From assembly GCA_037954665.1 (NCBI GenBank), contig JBBMOL010000016.1, positions 6,758,001 through 6,822,000 of the forward strand: a DNA stretch of 64,000 nt, written 5' to 3'. The notes beneath the pieces were generated by a model. The model saw only the letters and a program-made list of their open reading frames with translations. It was not told the DNA's origin and made no database searches. A program made the translations under genes and the position numbers. This DNA comes from Laguncularia racemosa. Taxonomy: Eukaryota > Streptophyta > Magnoliopsida > Myrtales > Combretaceae. Of the stretch, positions 13,326-25,694 are shown piece by piece (position 1 is the stretch's first letter; every line of letters begins with the position of its first letter).

Positions 13326-14179
13326 TGAATAAATTCCAAGGCAGGCGCTTATCACATATCGACAAGATGACTATGAAGGTATATATAATGACACCACCGA
13401 AAGCTAAACATGCCAGAAGAATCTCAAAACACCTTCTAAGTGCCAATTCTTTCCCAGCAGCTCCTGAGGCCACATGGATGCTTTCTTCAGCCGTTCTGAG
13501 ATTTATATTTACAGGTTTAGCCTGTCCGATTCTGTTAGATGTCTAAATATTCATACAATACACGGGGATGATTACCCTGTAGAAAAAATCTAAACACAGG
13601 CAATCAAAATGCATGTCATCTGTTAAGGGGATCTCTTATTACTCTCAGAGAGCTGGAAAATAGATGAGGTTGCATTGTCAATTCAATTTTATTTAAGTGG
13701 GTTCTCGATTGTTGCTGAATGCATTGATGTAGCAGGATTTCCAGAATCGGCTTAAACAATTCATACATAACTAAACCTAAGAAGCTTGTTGCAAGTGATT
13801 AATGGGCATACTATTTGAACTGTTGTATGTCTATATACAAGGGAAGTGAATGGCTTCGTATAAATATACTCTGATGAATAAAGAGGAGCTTACAAATAGA
13901 CCATACAATAGAATGAATAATCATGATTGTAAGTAACAACAGTAAAGAACTCCCAAACATTTGATTACACTACAAATTGAAGAACAGAAAGCATTCTCCG
14001 AATTTTTGGTGCGAGGGAAGCAAAGAATTAGCAAATATACCTTATAGCCGACCGAATTTAAACGAATAGTATTATCTAGCAACACGGCCTCCTCCTGTAA
14101 ATTTTAAGTATTTCTGCAATTGCTGTAAGTCGCACCATGATCAGCCATAATGGTGTTTTTTTTTTTTTAGCCCTTTCAT
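13326..14179. other. Convergent intergenic space between PHT4;4 and CYP86A
   Basis: 854 bp between the two stop codons, expected to hold both 3' UTRs. A run of T at about 14157-14168 reads as oligo-A on the minus strand just beyond the CYP86A stop. No ORF or repeat is supported. Confidence 0.7.
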
Positions 14180-15793
14180 CTACTGTCGCTCGATGGCAAT
14201 TGTATCATTTCCTTGCAAATTTTCCTCCGTGTCCTTTGTAATGCTTGCCAACACTGTACTCAAATCCCTGTTTTGCACCATTACCATGAGTCCATACTTC
14301 ATGAACAATGTCAATGACATCTTCTGCTCTACTTTATGACCCGGTGCAACCGACAGCTTGTGACGCAGCAGCACAGCCGCCGCGATAGACTTCATCTGCA
14401 GATAAGCCAAGTCTTTCCCTAGACAGATCCTGGGGCCTGCATTGAATGAAACAAACTTGAACGCATCCTGCATTATGAACTTCTTACCATCTGGTGATAG
14501 CCACCTCTCTGGCTTAAACTCCAAACAATCATCTCCCCATGAGGACCTCATCCTCCCAGCAGAGTACATGGAATACGTAATCGACGACCCGGCTGGCACG
14601 AACGTGCCATCTGGCAACATGTCATCCGCCACGACATGTTTTGAATCCTCGGGGACTGATGGGTACAACCTGAGTGTCTCGGACAAAGCCGCTTTTAGGT
14701 ATACCAACCTATCAACTTCCTCAAAGACCAACGGCTCGTCCACCCATCTCGACACGTCACTGCTACGTGTCTCGATCAGAACCGTGCATATCTCGCGCAA
14801 AATCTTGTCCTCCACGCTTGGGTTTTGGATCAAAAGCCAAAAGAACCAGCTCATCGCAACCGACGACGTGTCCCGTCCAGCTAGGATGAAATTAAGCGCC
14901 ACGTGTTGTAGGAAAGTGTCCGAGTAGGATTCCTTCTTCTTCATAAATCTAGACAACAGATCATCATGGAAATTCCCATCCTTCGGCTGACTCAGCAAGT
15001 CGAGCTTACGTGTCTCGATTACATTGGACAAGTGCTCATCAATTTGCACCAAGCTTCGGCTCAAGCTGACTTCCATCCCGAGCCGAAGCCATTTCTTGAA
15101 TTTCCACATCACCTCGGGCAAAATAAACCTCTGGAGCGAGGCTTCAGTGGCTCGGTCGAAAGCCACAGCGAAGCTGTTATCCGGCATCCCCGGCGCGCAA
15201 GTCTGCGGGTCCTTCCCAAAAGCCAAGCCGCATATGTTATCAAAAGTGAGCCGAAGCAGCAAGTCCTGGAGATCAATCGGCTTAGCCTGCTCCTCAGCCG
15301 CTTTCAAGATGGGGCAGAATCTCACCTTAATGGCTCCGTTGAGCCAACGAGCCATGGCTTGGCGCAGGGTCCTAGTTGTAAATTCCAGTGCGGCTGTCTT
15401 CCTCTGGAACAGCCACGTGTCACCATCCGAGTTAAATATTCCCTGGCCGAGTAAATCATGAAACACGGCTTGCCAAGTCGGGCCTTTGGGGTAATTATCG
15501 AACCGGATCTTGAGTATGTGCTCCAGGTTCTTCGGGTCGCACGTGACCGTCACGAGACCTTGCTTCTTGGCGAGAAACGGTATGGCACATATGCAGGTCT
15601 GGTACGTGCCACCGCAGGCGCGTAGGTTATCAGCGATCCAGTCATGCATGCGGTCAGCATTCTCGATCAAACCTGGCAAGCTGCCCAATAAGGGCCAGAC
15701 ACGTGGACCCTTCAATGCCCTCGAGATGAATGTGAACCATAACAGGTATGTCGTTATGGCCGTTACGAACAGTAAAGCAGTTGTAACTTCCAT
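14180..15793 (-). CDS. CYP86A: Cytochrome P450 CYP86A (CYP86A2/A4/A8 type) fatty acid omega-hydroxylase, intronless, 537 aa
   Basis: ER-anchored P450 that hydroxylates the terminal carbon of C16/C18 fatty acids for cutin. I chose the ATG at 15791-15793 (MEVTTALLFV...) because it gives the family's usual length and N-terminal membrane anchor; an in-frame ATG at 15847 would add 18 residues of mostly Val. Visible landmarks: LKGPRVWPLLGSLPG after the anchor; GTYQTCICAIPFLAKKQG; the oxygen-activating I-helix motif AGRDTSS with Thr309 (codon 14867-14869); the K-helix ETLR; PERW; and the heme loop FNAGPRICLG with Cys457 (codon 14423-14425). The frame is unbroken and has no intron, as in several CYP86A genes. 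Base composition is richer in GC than its flanks, as usual for this family. Product and GPAT4/8 substrate link follow from the family; the exact ortholog among A2, A4 and A8 cannot be decided by eye. Confidence 0.95.
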   Translation of the reverse strand: MEVTTALLFVTAITTYLLWFTFISRALKGPRVWPLLGSLPGLIENADRMHDWIADNLRACGGTYQTCICAIPFLAKKQGLVTVTCDPKNLEHILKIRFDNYPKGPTWQAVFHDLLGQGIFNSDGDTWLFQRKTAALEFTTRTLRQAMARWLNGAIKVRFCPILKAAEEQAKPIDLQDLLLRLTFDNICGLAFGKDPQTCAPGMPDNSFAVAFDRATEASLQRFILPEVMWKFKKWLRLGMEVSLSRSLVQIDEHLSNVIETRKLDLLSQPKDGNFHDDLLSRFMKKKESYSDTFLQHVALNFILAGRDTSSVAMSWFFWLLIQNPSVEDKILREICTVLIETRSSDVSRWVDEPLVFEEVDRLVYLKAALSETLRLYPSVPEDSKHVVADDMLPDGTFVPAGSSITYSMYSAGRMRSSWGDDCLEFKPERWLSPDGKKFIMQDAFKFVSFNAGPRICLGKDLAYLQMKSIAAAVLLRHKLSVAPGHKVEQKMSLTLFMKYGLMVMVQNRDLSTVLASITKDTEENLQGNDTIAIERQ

Positions 15794-15980
15794 GGAAAAT
15801 GTAACAACCACCACCACCACCACCTGTATTACTAGCGAACAATGCAACCACGATACTGATAATAGAAAACTGAGAGACGGAGATGGGGAAGGGAGCAGTA
15901 AGCGATAAAATGGTAGTGAGAGTTAGGGGAATGGATGGGAACGGAACCGAATGGTACGAAAAGGATGAAGAAGGAAGAGT

Positions 15981-15986
15981 TTTATA
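15981..15986 (-). promoter_or_regulatory. TATA box of the CYP86A gene
   Basis: TATAAA on the minus strand, inside CTATAAAAC, lies 188 bp upstream of the chosen ATG. This gives room for a 5' UTR of about 150 nt beginning 25-35 bp downstream of the box. A pyrimidine-rich leader follows, typical of a plant 5' UTR. Confidence 0.55.
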
Positions 15987-16594
15987 GGTGGGAGTGATTA
16001 AGAAGAGCAATAAAAGAGGACAGGGTGTAGCATGAAATGTGCCATACTTTTTAATTGCATTTCTTCTCTTTTATGAATATCGGATGCACTGTATTAAATG
16101 CACCGTACTGAGAGGTCGTTGGAAACACTTAAACTTCAGTAAGAATAGGACTCGAACAAGAGAGAATAACCCTTGAAGCTTTTGTAGCTGGCTAAAATCC
16201 CGAGTGCCATAGGCCGAATAAAAGATGTCGTTAAAAATAGGTGCATCCGGCTTACCTATCGATTTCCCCTAGCTAGCAGAAGACATTATTAGCATATACA
16301 TGTACATGTAGATGTAGATACACCTCAACAGAACACATGCACGGACCTACTTCTGCTGGAGAAAGGAGAGGGTATTAAATTCGAGCATTGAATGAAGAGA
16401 TTTAATGTGATTAGTTGAGGAAACAAGGACAATATACATACGCTGCAAGGAGGAGGATACCTTAAAATTTCAACAACAAGCCACTGACTCAAGCTTGAAG
16501 AAATTAATGGGCCTCACCTCACACACCATTTATGGAAAAGGAGATGGGTTTGAATTTTGGGACTTGTGTGTTTATGTGTATAAGATTAGGATTT

Positions 16595-16614
16595 CCCCCC
16601 CCCCCCCCCCCCCC
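16595..16614. repeat. Homopolymer (C)20
   Basis: Twenty consecutive C residues. The length is likely polymorphic or uncertain because such runs are hard to sequence. Confidence 0.85.
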
Positions 16615-18078
16615 TATTTTGAGGATGTCTTAAATGAAAATGGTTTCTTCATGCGTGACTTTGGTTTGGGGTCGGTGAGCGAACCACCAACAATAATTTA
16701 TGGATATACTTTCTTAAATTTTTAGATTATACCTTCGCTCTTTTATAAATTTGAAAATATATACAATTCCCTCTAATGTGATGCTGATGTTCTAAAACCA
16801 TCTTAGTGTCGGTTTATGGCTGTAGCAATACATATATATTCCCAAAGTTGACATAAAAAGCATATTTCAAGAGTTTTAGAGATCTATTGATAGACACGAC
16901 CCATAACTTTTTTAGTATATCTGCAATTAATCTTAATCTTTCGAACAAATACAAGCATGCCCCAAACAGTTATTTCTCTTGTTTCTTTTGTACAAATCAG
17001 GTACAATTTGTATATTACAATGGAGTCATACTCGAGCTTGAGCTACTCATATAATTTTATTGAGTCGACCTCAAATTTTATTATATTTAGCTCAATAAGC
17101 TCAAAAATCTAATTAAATTCAAGTCAACTAGATTCAAATTTAGTTTAGATATGAATATTACCTAGGTTGGGATAAAATCTATTTTAAAGTAAAATGCTAC
17201 TACGTAAGTCTAACTAAGTCAAATTCAAACTTATTATGTCTTATTTTGTGCTAAGTTGAAACTTAAAGTTTTAAACTCTTGGAACTCGAGTTTTAAATTT
17301 CTAAAATTAGTTAAACTTAATATTGTATTGTCTTGACTCGAATTAAATACATCCTAATCCATGACATGAAAAAATAACTCGTGCAATCGATACAACATAA
17401 ATCTTACATCCAAATTCAAGATTTTGTGAAGTTTGTTAGCCACACCACAACAATAGATCCTCCTAAGGTACATAATTCATGTATGTTATCGTTGTGAGAT
17501 AGATCTAATCTAGTATAAATGTATGATGTCCCGATCTAATTAAATAGTTTCCCTGTTCACCCATTAATAAATTATGAAAAGCCTCTATGCAATCAAAATT
17601 TCACTGCAAATTCTTCAATTTTAGTGGATTCACTTCAATACTGTAGCGGGTTTTATTGCTTTTTTCTTTTTTTCCTTTTTTTTTTTTACAAAAGCAAGTA
17701 TGGAAAATAATTACCAAGTACTAAAACTAGAACAAATAAGAAAATAAGAGCATTGATTGAAAGCGGCGAAGTTTAAGCGCCCTATTAGGTTCGGGACATC
17801 ACAGATGAAGAAGAACTTCACCAACAATACATAATTGCATGCACAATCTCTGTATAGAAGTTGGAAAAATAAAGAAAGAAAGAGGTGAAGAAGCCTAGGC
17901 TTAGCTTCATCATAATTACCGCACAAGCAGTTGAGCTTTTGACTTTGGTAGAATTTAATGGAGGGAGTTGATCATAATTCCATCCGAGGTCAAACGTTTG
18001 CATGAACACACATGGAGGCTCGCAGGAGGCTTATATGTTCATTGGTACTCAGATTTTTCTTTTCATAAAAAGGTTGTT

Positions 18079-18102
18079 TATATATATATATATATATATA
18101 TA
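18079..18102. repeat. (TA)n microsatellite
   Basis: About 12 perfect TA units in AT-rich intergenic DNA. Confidence 0.85.
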
Positions 18103-21100
18103 ATTTTATCTAATTATTTATTGCCTCTGTTTAGTATTTACTACAATAATGTCAAACTTCGAAAATAGAGCTGCTCAGGACAATGTTTTGCCTGTAGCTA
18201 GGTTTAGAAAATCAGTCCTGGCACAACCAATTTTAGCTGGGATTGGGAACAGAATGGATGTATTGTACTGGAGAATGTAGACTATTTTTTTTTTTCTCTT
18301 AAAGAGAGTAAAAGAAATTGTGGAATATAATATTTTGAAACAGGCGTATAAGTTATGTACAACATTAAGTATATAGAAAGGTCCAAAGATAAAAAAGCTC
18401 TACTAGTATTAGACATTAGTTTATGAGATGACAAGATACAAGACAACATTCAACTTGAATTTTATTTGAATATTTCAAGTTTAACTTGTATTTAATTTGA
18501 GTGAATTTAGAATTTTAAATTGGAATTCTGCTGGAAGTGTCATATAAAATAGTTTAGATTCGATTGTATTAAATTTGTTGACTCATTGGGATTTGGAAAA
18601 AAAAAAAACCATTTTCTTTTAACTAGATAATATCAAAGCTCAAATTTCATTAAGATGTGATTTACACTTAAAATCGAGTTTAATTCACTCAATTAAACTT
18701 TTTTTTAGTAGTTGAACTCATTAAATATTATAAAGTTTAAGCTTAATTTTTGATAAGTTGTTTGAGTAACTCAAATTAAAATTCAATTAGACTATAATTA
18801 AATAGTATTAGAATAAATACCAAATCATTCTTAAATTGAGTATTATAGTTTGGTTGGTTCATTTCTATCGAGAAACGGATTATGCCATATGACTTGATAA
18901 GCAACCCGTTTACAAATATCTTTATCTAGTATTTTAATAAATTTTGGAATTATTTTAAGTGTTCCTTACGTCTATTTGCATTAATAATTCATGCATTAGC
19001 GCACACAAAGATCCAATTGGCAAGTTTGCTGTCTAACCCTACCTTTAGATGGGTAGGCTTCTGGTTGGACCATTTTCATCCACTCCATCTAATTCTTTTT
19101 AATCTTTTTTTTCTGTTTAGTTGTTTAAGAAACATATTCCATTAGTGTCTTAATTAATTATGTTCCTTTAAGTAAAGTGTTCCTAGAAGTTTATAAATAA
19201 GGATTTCACGCATTTAATCAAAAAAAAAAAAAACAGTGAAATAAAATTGCTAAATATAGTAACCAGATTCGTATACAATTTAAAATTCAGGAACTCAAGC
19301 AATGGTTTCAACCTGATTCTCGAAAATTAATGTTATAAAAATCAAAACCGTTCTTTTCATGGGAAATGTTTTCCATACATTTATTACAATTAAAGATTTG
19401 AAACTGTTAAATACAAATGTAGTAATCTCACAATATTGCTGTTACCAGTGTTTTTCAGCAAGAAGGTTTTGGCGGGGTAAGCGAAAGGCAATTTTCATTA
19501 TTAAAAAGTAAAAATCATTTTCCATTGATATCATTAGCAGTTTCTAACCACTACAACCAATGGCCATTCACTATCTTCGTATCTACTACCACTTATTGAT
19601 AAAAAATACTAGCTAAAGCAACCTATTGAGAATGAGATGATTGTTAAAAAAATTGTAATACTTGGTTAGATAAAACATTTTATCTTTTATTTGATTTGTA
19701 TATTTTCTTGATTATTAGATACAAACAATCCTAAAATATTTATTTTTTTGTACTATCTAAAATATAATATAAAAGTTAAACCTACTAGACAAAAATACAA
19801 AAATTCTTATTTAATACTTTATACATCAATTTTAACATAATATTTTCTATATTCAAACGGTAGACATTACAAAAATATTTGTTTAATACTGATACACCAA
19901 ACATAGTATAAAAGAGTTGTATTATCATGTTTTTCTTATTCTGTATTGTTCAATTCTTTTTATACCATTCAATATTACAATTTAAACGCTACTTAAAATT
20001 TTTATCGTATTTACTATTAAAAAGAGTTTGGAAAACATTTTTTTTTTTGCAAAACAATGGAATAATGCAATTCATCCAATCAATTTTAGAGTTACTAGCC
20101 AATAGAATACACTTGTTTAATGGGGCTGCCTGACTCAAAAAAGTCAGAATCTAGGGGTGGAAGAAGAGGGATTGTGCTGGACACAGCATAGGTTGCTAGG
20201 GAGACAAATCTGATTGTGGTTAAGAAAACAGGGAAGTGTGATACCGGATTTACGCTTCTGGGTACAACCAACGTTTGCAATTAGTTTTGTTAGTTGGCGG
20301 TTTTTCTTGTACTTTTGAGCCAAGATTGCATAGTTTAAGTCATCCTTTCAAATTCCACATTGACTTATTGGTGAATTCTCATACAGTAGATCACCCAAAA
20401 ATAAAATAAATAAATAAAGAACGGTCTATTCAAGATATAATTTTATCATAACTTTTAAAAATATATAAAAGCTAATAACTAATGCTAAAAGTATCTAAAT
20501 AATAATAATTTTGAGTTTTAGCCACAATTTGAATTACATACATATAATTTTAAAGTAATTAGTACGTAAAAGGGCATGTCTAGAAAGCCAGAACACTAGG
20601 TGTCTTTAGATCGTCGTCTTGGGTTTTGCCTCTTTTCTTGACCATTTATTTCTAAGTTCCTATAAATTTGTATGGCAAGAGGGCTGGGAGTTGACTTTGA
20701 GGTTATGAAATATGATGTATGACTGCTGTGATAGACTCGTGCATTACTATAACTTTTGCGTAAATGCAGCCTGTGTATCCACTGCCTTTTACAGCACGGC
20801 TACAGTTGTATATAAAGATAATAAAATAAAATATTAAAACCGATATATTAATTTAAGATTAATTACAATATATATATCTGAGTTTTCACGTCTTTACATT
20901 TCGGTATCCTTGTATTGTTTCTTTTCAATTACACAATCTAAACCCTCCTATTTTCTCACTTTGGAAAATTATAATTTTTTGGGCAAATTACAAATACTTC
21001 CTTTCAATAATAAATTAAGCACTGATAATCCTTTAAACTTTCAGCATATAATTTTATCTCTCCTTTGTTGTTTGTGTAATCCTTTTACCAGCGATTTTGA

Positions 21101-21972
21101 GATATTAATTACAAAAAATATATATATATCGAGATATTTTCAAAGGTTATAATAAATAAAACAATTACCGGACTAATAGTTTAGGAGGCTACAATAATCT
21201 CTATTTTTTTCCATTTGTATAGCCTGAGCTATTATGTTTTACCTTACTTTTTAGTTGTATAACTTTATATAAAGGCTAATTAAATTGAAATTTTATTAGA
21301 CCTAATATATTTTATTTCTTTTTCTTTTTGTACTTTTTTTCTTTTCACGAATGTTTCATTATTGAGCTAATGTTACATAACTAAATATCAAATAAAGTGC
21401 AAAAAAAAAAATTATATAGCTGAAAAAAATTGAGAGTTATATAATGGGAAAAAAAAATGACATAGGTTAATAAAGTTTAAAAAAGCACAAAAATTCAGAT
21501 TTCATAACTAAAAAGGGAAATAACATGTATTAATAAAGTGAAAAAACACAAGCTGAAAATTCTAAAATCACTTAAATCAAGCTCTAACTTGAACTCAATA
21601 TTATATGTTTGTTTCATTCAATTCTATTAGAGTATCTCTAACCCTAAGAATCCCATTTACATTAATACTTTAAAGATCTCTCCTTCTTTAAAACGTTTTC
21701 ACTTTATCTCTTAAAAAAAAGTTTTTAAATATTATTTTAGTACTTTTTTATCTTTTTGTGAATCATGTATTAATTACTTTTAACCAACACTCTTAAATTT
21801 TAATTTTTATCAAAAAAATATAAAAATAATTCATTTAGATAACTATTTAGATTCCTTAGGATCTCTCCTCTTCCCTAAGAACTCCATAAAACAGATTCGT
21901 AATTTTAAATTTAATGTCAAGAACAAAGAGAAGCTCTTAATAGTATAATAATGGTTCGAAATTTCAAAGGCT

Positions 21973-22251
21973 AAACTATAGCGACATTTTTAAAAATTAT
22001 CAAAATTGTAATACTTAAGATGCATCAAAATGGGGAAATTTTTATCCAATGTAATAGAAAATCGGCATACTTACAATTGAAACGATTCTTTAATGCCAAT
22101 TTATTGCTCGATTTGACTCCTATATATAAATATAAGAATGATTTTCTATTACCTTGGATGAAAATTTTTAAAGAGGTTGCAGTTTTATATTATAAAAAAT
22201 TGGGATTTTGTCTATAATTTTAATGAGTTTTAAGAGTGTCACTATAATTTA
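21973..22251. mobile_element. Foldback MITE (about 280 bp, roughly 110-bp arms)
   Basis: The left end AAACTATAGCGACATTTTTA pairs with the minus-strand reading of the right end, AAATTATAGTGACACTCTTA. The arms continue inward to ATCCAATGTAATAGAAAATC against the complement of GATTTTCTATTACCTTGGAT near 22137-22160. Almost the whole element is two inverted arms with a short loop, as in stem-loop MITEs. No coding capacity. Confidence 0.7.
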
Positions 22252-24954
22252 AATTATTCTAAATGATCGAAAGCAGTACATTTATCTAAAAGTGTTCTCA
22301 GAGCACTTTTATCATCGTATTTATTTCGACATGTTCAATATGCTATAGGAGCTTTACGTAGAAAGTTCGGACAACATATTTAAGAAAGATATATATATAT
22401 ATATCACGTGTAATCTATATATAATGATACAAAGTTGTAAATTATTATATGATACATATTAATAAAATTTATTTTAATTTTCATTGCCTTCCTCTGCCTT
22501 TTCCACCTTTGAAGTGGCCAAAAAAGACTACCATATAATAAATAATATCGAAATGAAGGTGCACAAACAAATACAGTAGGGTATGGTGAGAACTCTATCT
22601 TCTTCTTTTTCTTCATTTGTACCAAATTTCAATAAAAAAAAATGTATAAGAATCAATATTCAATACCCAGTCCAGGCATTTTAAGCTCAGCGGATATTTT
22701 TCAAACTCATTATAATTAAAATTTTAAAATCATTGTTCTAATCTCAAGATATAGTTATAATTATGTGTTGATATAAAAGATTAATTTAATTCTATCTTGA
22801 AAGATAACTTTTACGATATCAATAATATTTTTTAAAAAAGTACAATTTTTAGAAATTCGAAATCCTAACTAGTATTGATCTAATTTACTCTATTTTCTAA
22901 TAATATCAAATTATAATATTGTATCGTGTTAGTGTTAAAAAATGTAAACACATATCCTATCCTATAATGCAAAACAGCGTCAGAAGTGAATATATACCCA
23001 AGCCAACTGTCAAAGCAAAATCAAGTACTTTATCGGTGTCCAAAGTGCAACGACAACTGTAGGGAGGACGTAGCAGACCTAGTTCCCTTTAGCCTTTAGG
23101 TTACCAAACACAGTACCTTAAGACTAATTTGAATTTCTTTCACATGTAGCTCCTTTACACGCATAAAATACCAAGAGCTTGTCGGAACACGAACAACCAC
23201 CTCAGCTCAGTGTTCAAGAAGAATCATCTTAGCGTATTTCCAAAAGTAGGAAGGACTCCTGCATGACCCAGTGAACTTAGGGATATGTAGAGCTGGGAAA
23301 GTGGCCCAAACGGGCCGATTTATCCTATTTCGACTCACATCGGTCCACAGATCGAAGCGGGTTAGTCATGTTGGTCTTACATATTATAGGTCTAAAAATT
23401 CAGCTCATTCCGTATTGTATAGAGTTTTTTTTTTATAAAAAAAAAAAACTATTTTTATCATGAGTTTTTTTTTTTTGCAACCATTTAATTTATTTAACTT
23501 TAAGATAATGTTAAACTTTTTTTTTCTTCCATATTCTAGTGACGATAGCAGGGCACGAAATCATAGTCTAAGTATAGAAGTTTTGTGTTGTGTTTGTATG
23601 TTAATCTCCTTTTTAATTGTTACTTTTGTCTTTTAGTTTATTTACTTACTTTACTTTTATTTTACTATTGGTATTGGACAGCTTAGTGAGCTAATTCGAG
23701 TTTTTTTTTTTTTTGCAGGTCGTGTGAGTAACCTACGCCCACGGCGAGTTAGCCCATCCCAACCCGTGGGCCACACAGGCTCGAGCCAAAATTTTTTACT
23801 CACCCCGCATTCCGTCTCTAAGGTTATGTGTGAGTTTGTCATTGTGAAGCAAACTAATTCACAAAAAAAAAAGAATTTTAGGAAACTAAATCTCATATTA
23901 CCATAACAAAATTGCAGTATCTAACACACACACACTAAACAACAACTCCCAAAGACCAATCACTTCTATGCAAAAATGGCAGTAGAACGTTATCCTAAGA
24001 ACTAAACAAGAATCCACGTAACTACATAATCCCAATATCCACCATCTACACTCCAATCAAACACTTCCCTTCCCTTCCTATCCTCCCTTACCCTCCTCTC
24101 TGATGTCGTACTTGCCATTCCATTCTCAACCCCTTCAATATCATTGCTTTCTCTACCGAGTTATAGATCTGCCCTTTTTGTTTCCTCTGTAACCACTTCC
24201 CTCCTCAATACTTCCACATATTTGACAAAAACCTCCTTGCTAACTATAATCGATAAATTGCACCCCCATTGAAATCGCATGTTCAACATGGGATTTCAAC
24301 CAGATAAATCGTATATTGAATGTGCGATTTCTTCTTTTGATAAAATCACAATTCCAACCTGCAAATTTGCCAGAATATTCTAAGACTTAGTTTTCCTACA
24401 ACTTTTTTTGCAAATTAGTTTGCCTAACAACAACAAACTCACACATATCTCGCTGAACTCATGACACTTGGTGACACATGGATAGGCTATAAATAAATCA
24501 AGCTAAATTAGGCATAGTTTATGTTTGAGTTTGGATTTAATTTAAAAATTTATAGATCCAACTCAACTGGAATTTCATGAGGCTTAATTTCAACTTGAAG
24601 TACTATTAAATAAGTTTGAATTCAACTCGACTAGTTTGTTTAAGTTTAATTATTCAAAGATTTTATATTCCTTTTAATTGAATTTATATTAAAGCCAAGC
24701 TTATACTCAAATTGGATAGAACTTATACTTGAATCTTACTTGAGTTCAAGTAGGCTTATGAGTTCATCAACCTAAATAAGTTCGACTTAAACCCACGCTC
24801 AATACTCAATAAGTTACTCAAGTAGCATGAGTTTGAGTTTAGTTTGACTTTAATTAAATGAATTCAAGTAAATAGTTAGATCAAATAATTTACAAGTCAG
24901 TTTAGTTCATTTATACCCTTAAAACTTCAGACTAATATGTGTTGTCATGTTTAG

Positions 24955-25066
24955 TTAGTACCTAAAATTTCATTATTTAGAAATTTAATGTATGTACTTT
25001 GAAATAAAGTATGACGTAATGTCTTTGTTAGACACTAAATTTTTAAAGAATAAAACTTTAGGTACC
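24955..25066. mobile_element. Foldback MITE, same family as the copy in the GPAT intron
   Basis: The left arm begins TTAGTACCTAAAATTTCATT; the right arm read in reverse begins TTGGTACCTAAAGTTTTATT. Both arms include AAATTTAxTGT/GTAT and match the 2929-3033 element. A shared tail, GGCACTTxATGTGCCT, follows both copies (3060-3076 and 25091-25108), so the mobile unit may extend that far. Confidence 0.6.
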
Positions 25067-25694
25067 AAATTGCCCAAATCTAAAAGGTAGAGGCACTTTA
25101 TGTGCCTTTATCTAAAAATGTATGTACTTGATCGTTATCCATTTTTTCAATTAATTACTTAAACTTTGTTAGTTTTTGCAATTAATTGCCTTGTTAATGT
25201 TATAAATAATCACAAAAAGTTTATAAATTATAAATTAATTCTTTTAAACTTCGGATAATTAATTGAAAAAAAAAGGATAAAGTTGATGTATCAAATGTGA
25301 CATTTATCCTTCTCTTTTTTAACATAGTTAAATGTTGAATTGTCACCAATATCAAATATTTGTTTGTATAAACAAAACCAAGGAAACTAAAACTTTGTAT
25401 AAATATATGTTTTCAACTATTCATCGAAATTGACATCAGTGAAGAGATTTCGAACTTGGTGTTCTCTTCAATCTCTACATATTTCGCTAAGTGAAAGGTT
25501 GTGGGTTTGACACCTTAATTGCTTATTCACTTTATCAAATGGAATAAACCATAATAGAATTCATATTTATGAGTAATTGAATGGACTTGTAATAGCCTCA
25601 AATAAAGCACATTCAAAGAATAAACAAGTAATACATTTTAAATTACTATTTTACCCTCTCTTTTTCTATCCCCCATACCATCTCATCTATTATG

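Larger units (their letters stand above)
15987..25694. other. 9.7-kb gene-free, repeat-rich gap
   Basis: No gene is supported. The part next to 15987 should contain the CYP86A promoter. The rest is AT-rich with simple repeats: (C)20 at 16595-16614 and (TA)n at 18079-18102. It also has a foldback MITE at 21973-22251, a GC-rich patch at about 23290-23860 with hAT-like GGGCC motifs, and related degenerate tracts of ACTCGAGTT/CAACTTGA type at 17030-17350, 18430-18860 and 24500-24900. A segment at 24000-24440 recurs in diverged form at 39560-40075. Open frames here are short and without recognisable domains. Confidence 0.6.

Noticed and set aside
14442..15461. Several open frames of 70-160 codons on the plus strand under CYP86A
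   Set aside because: They are antisense shadows of a conserved P450 coding sequence and contain no recognisable domain.
15794..15847. Longer CYP86A start at 15847 adding 18 residues
   Set aside because: The extra residues are a Val run with no family counterpart. The ATG at 15793 matches the usual CYP86A N-terminus and length.
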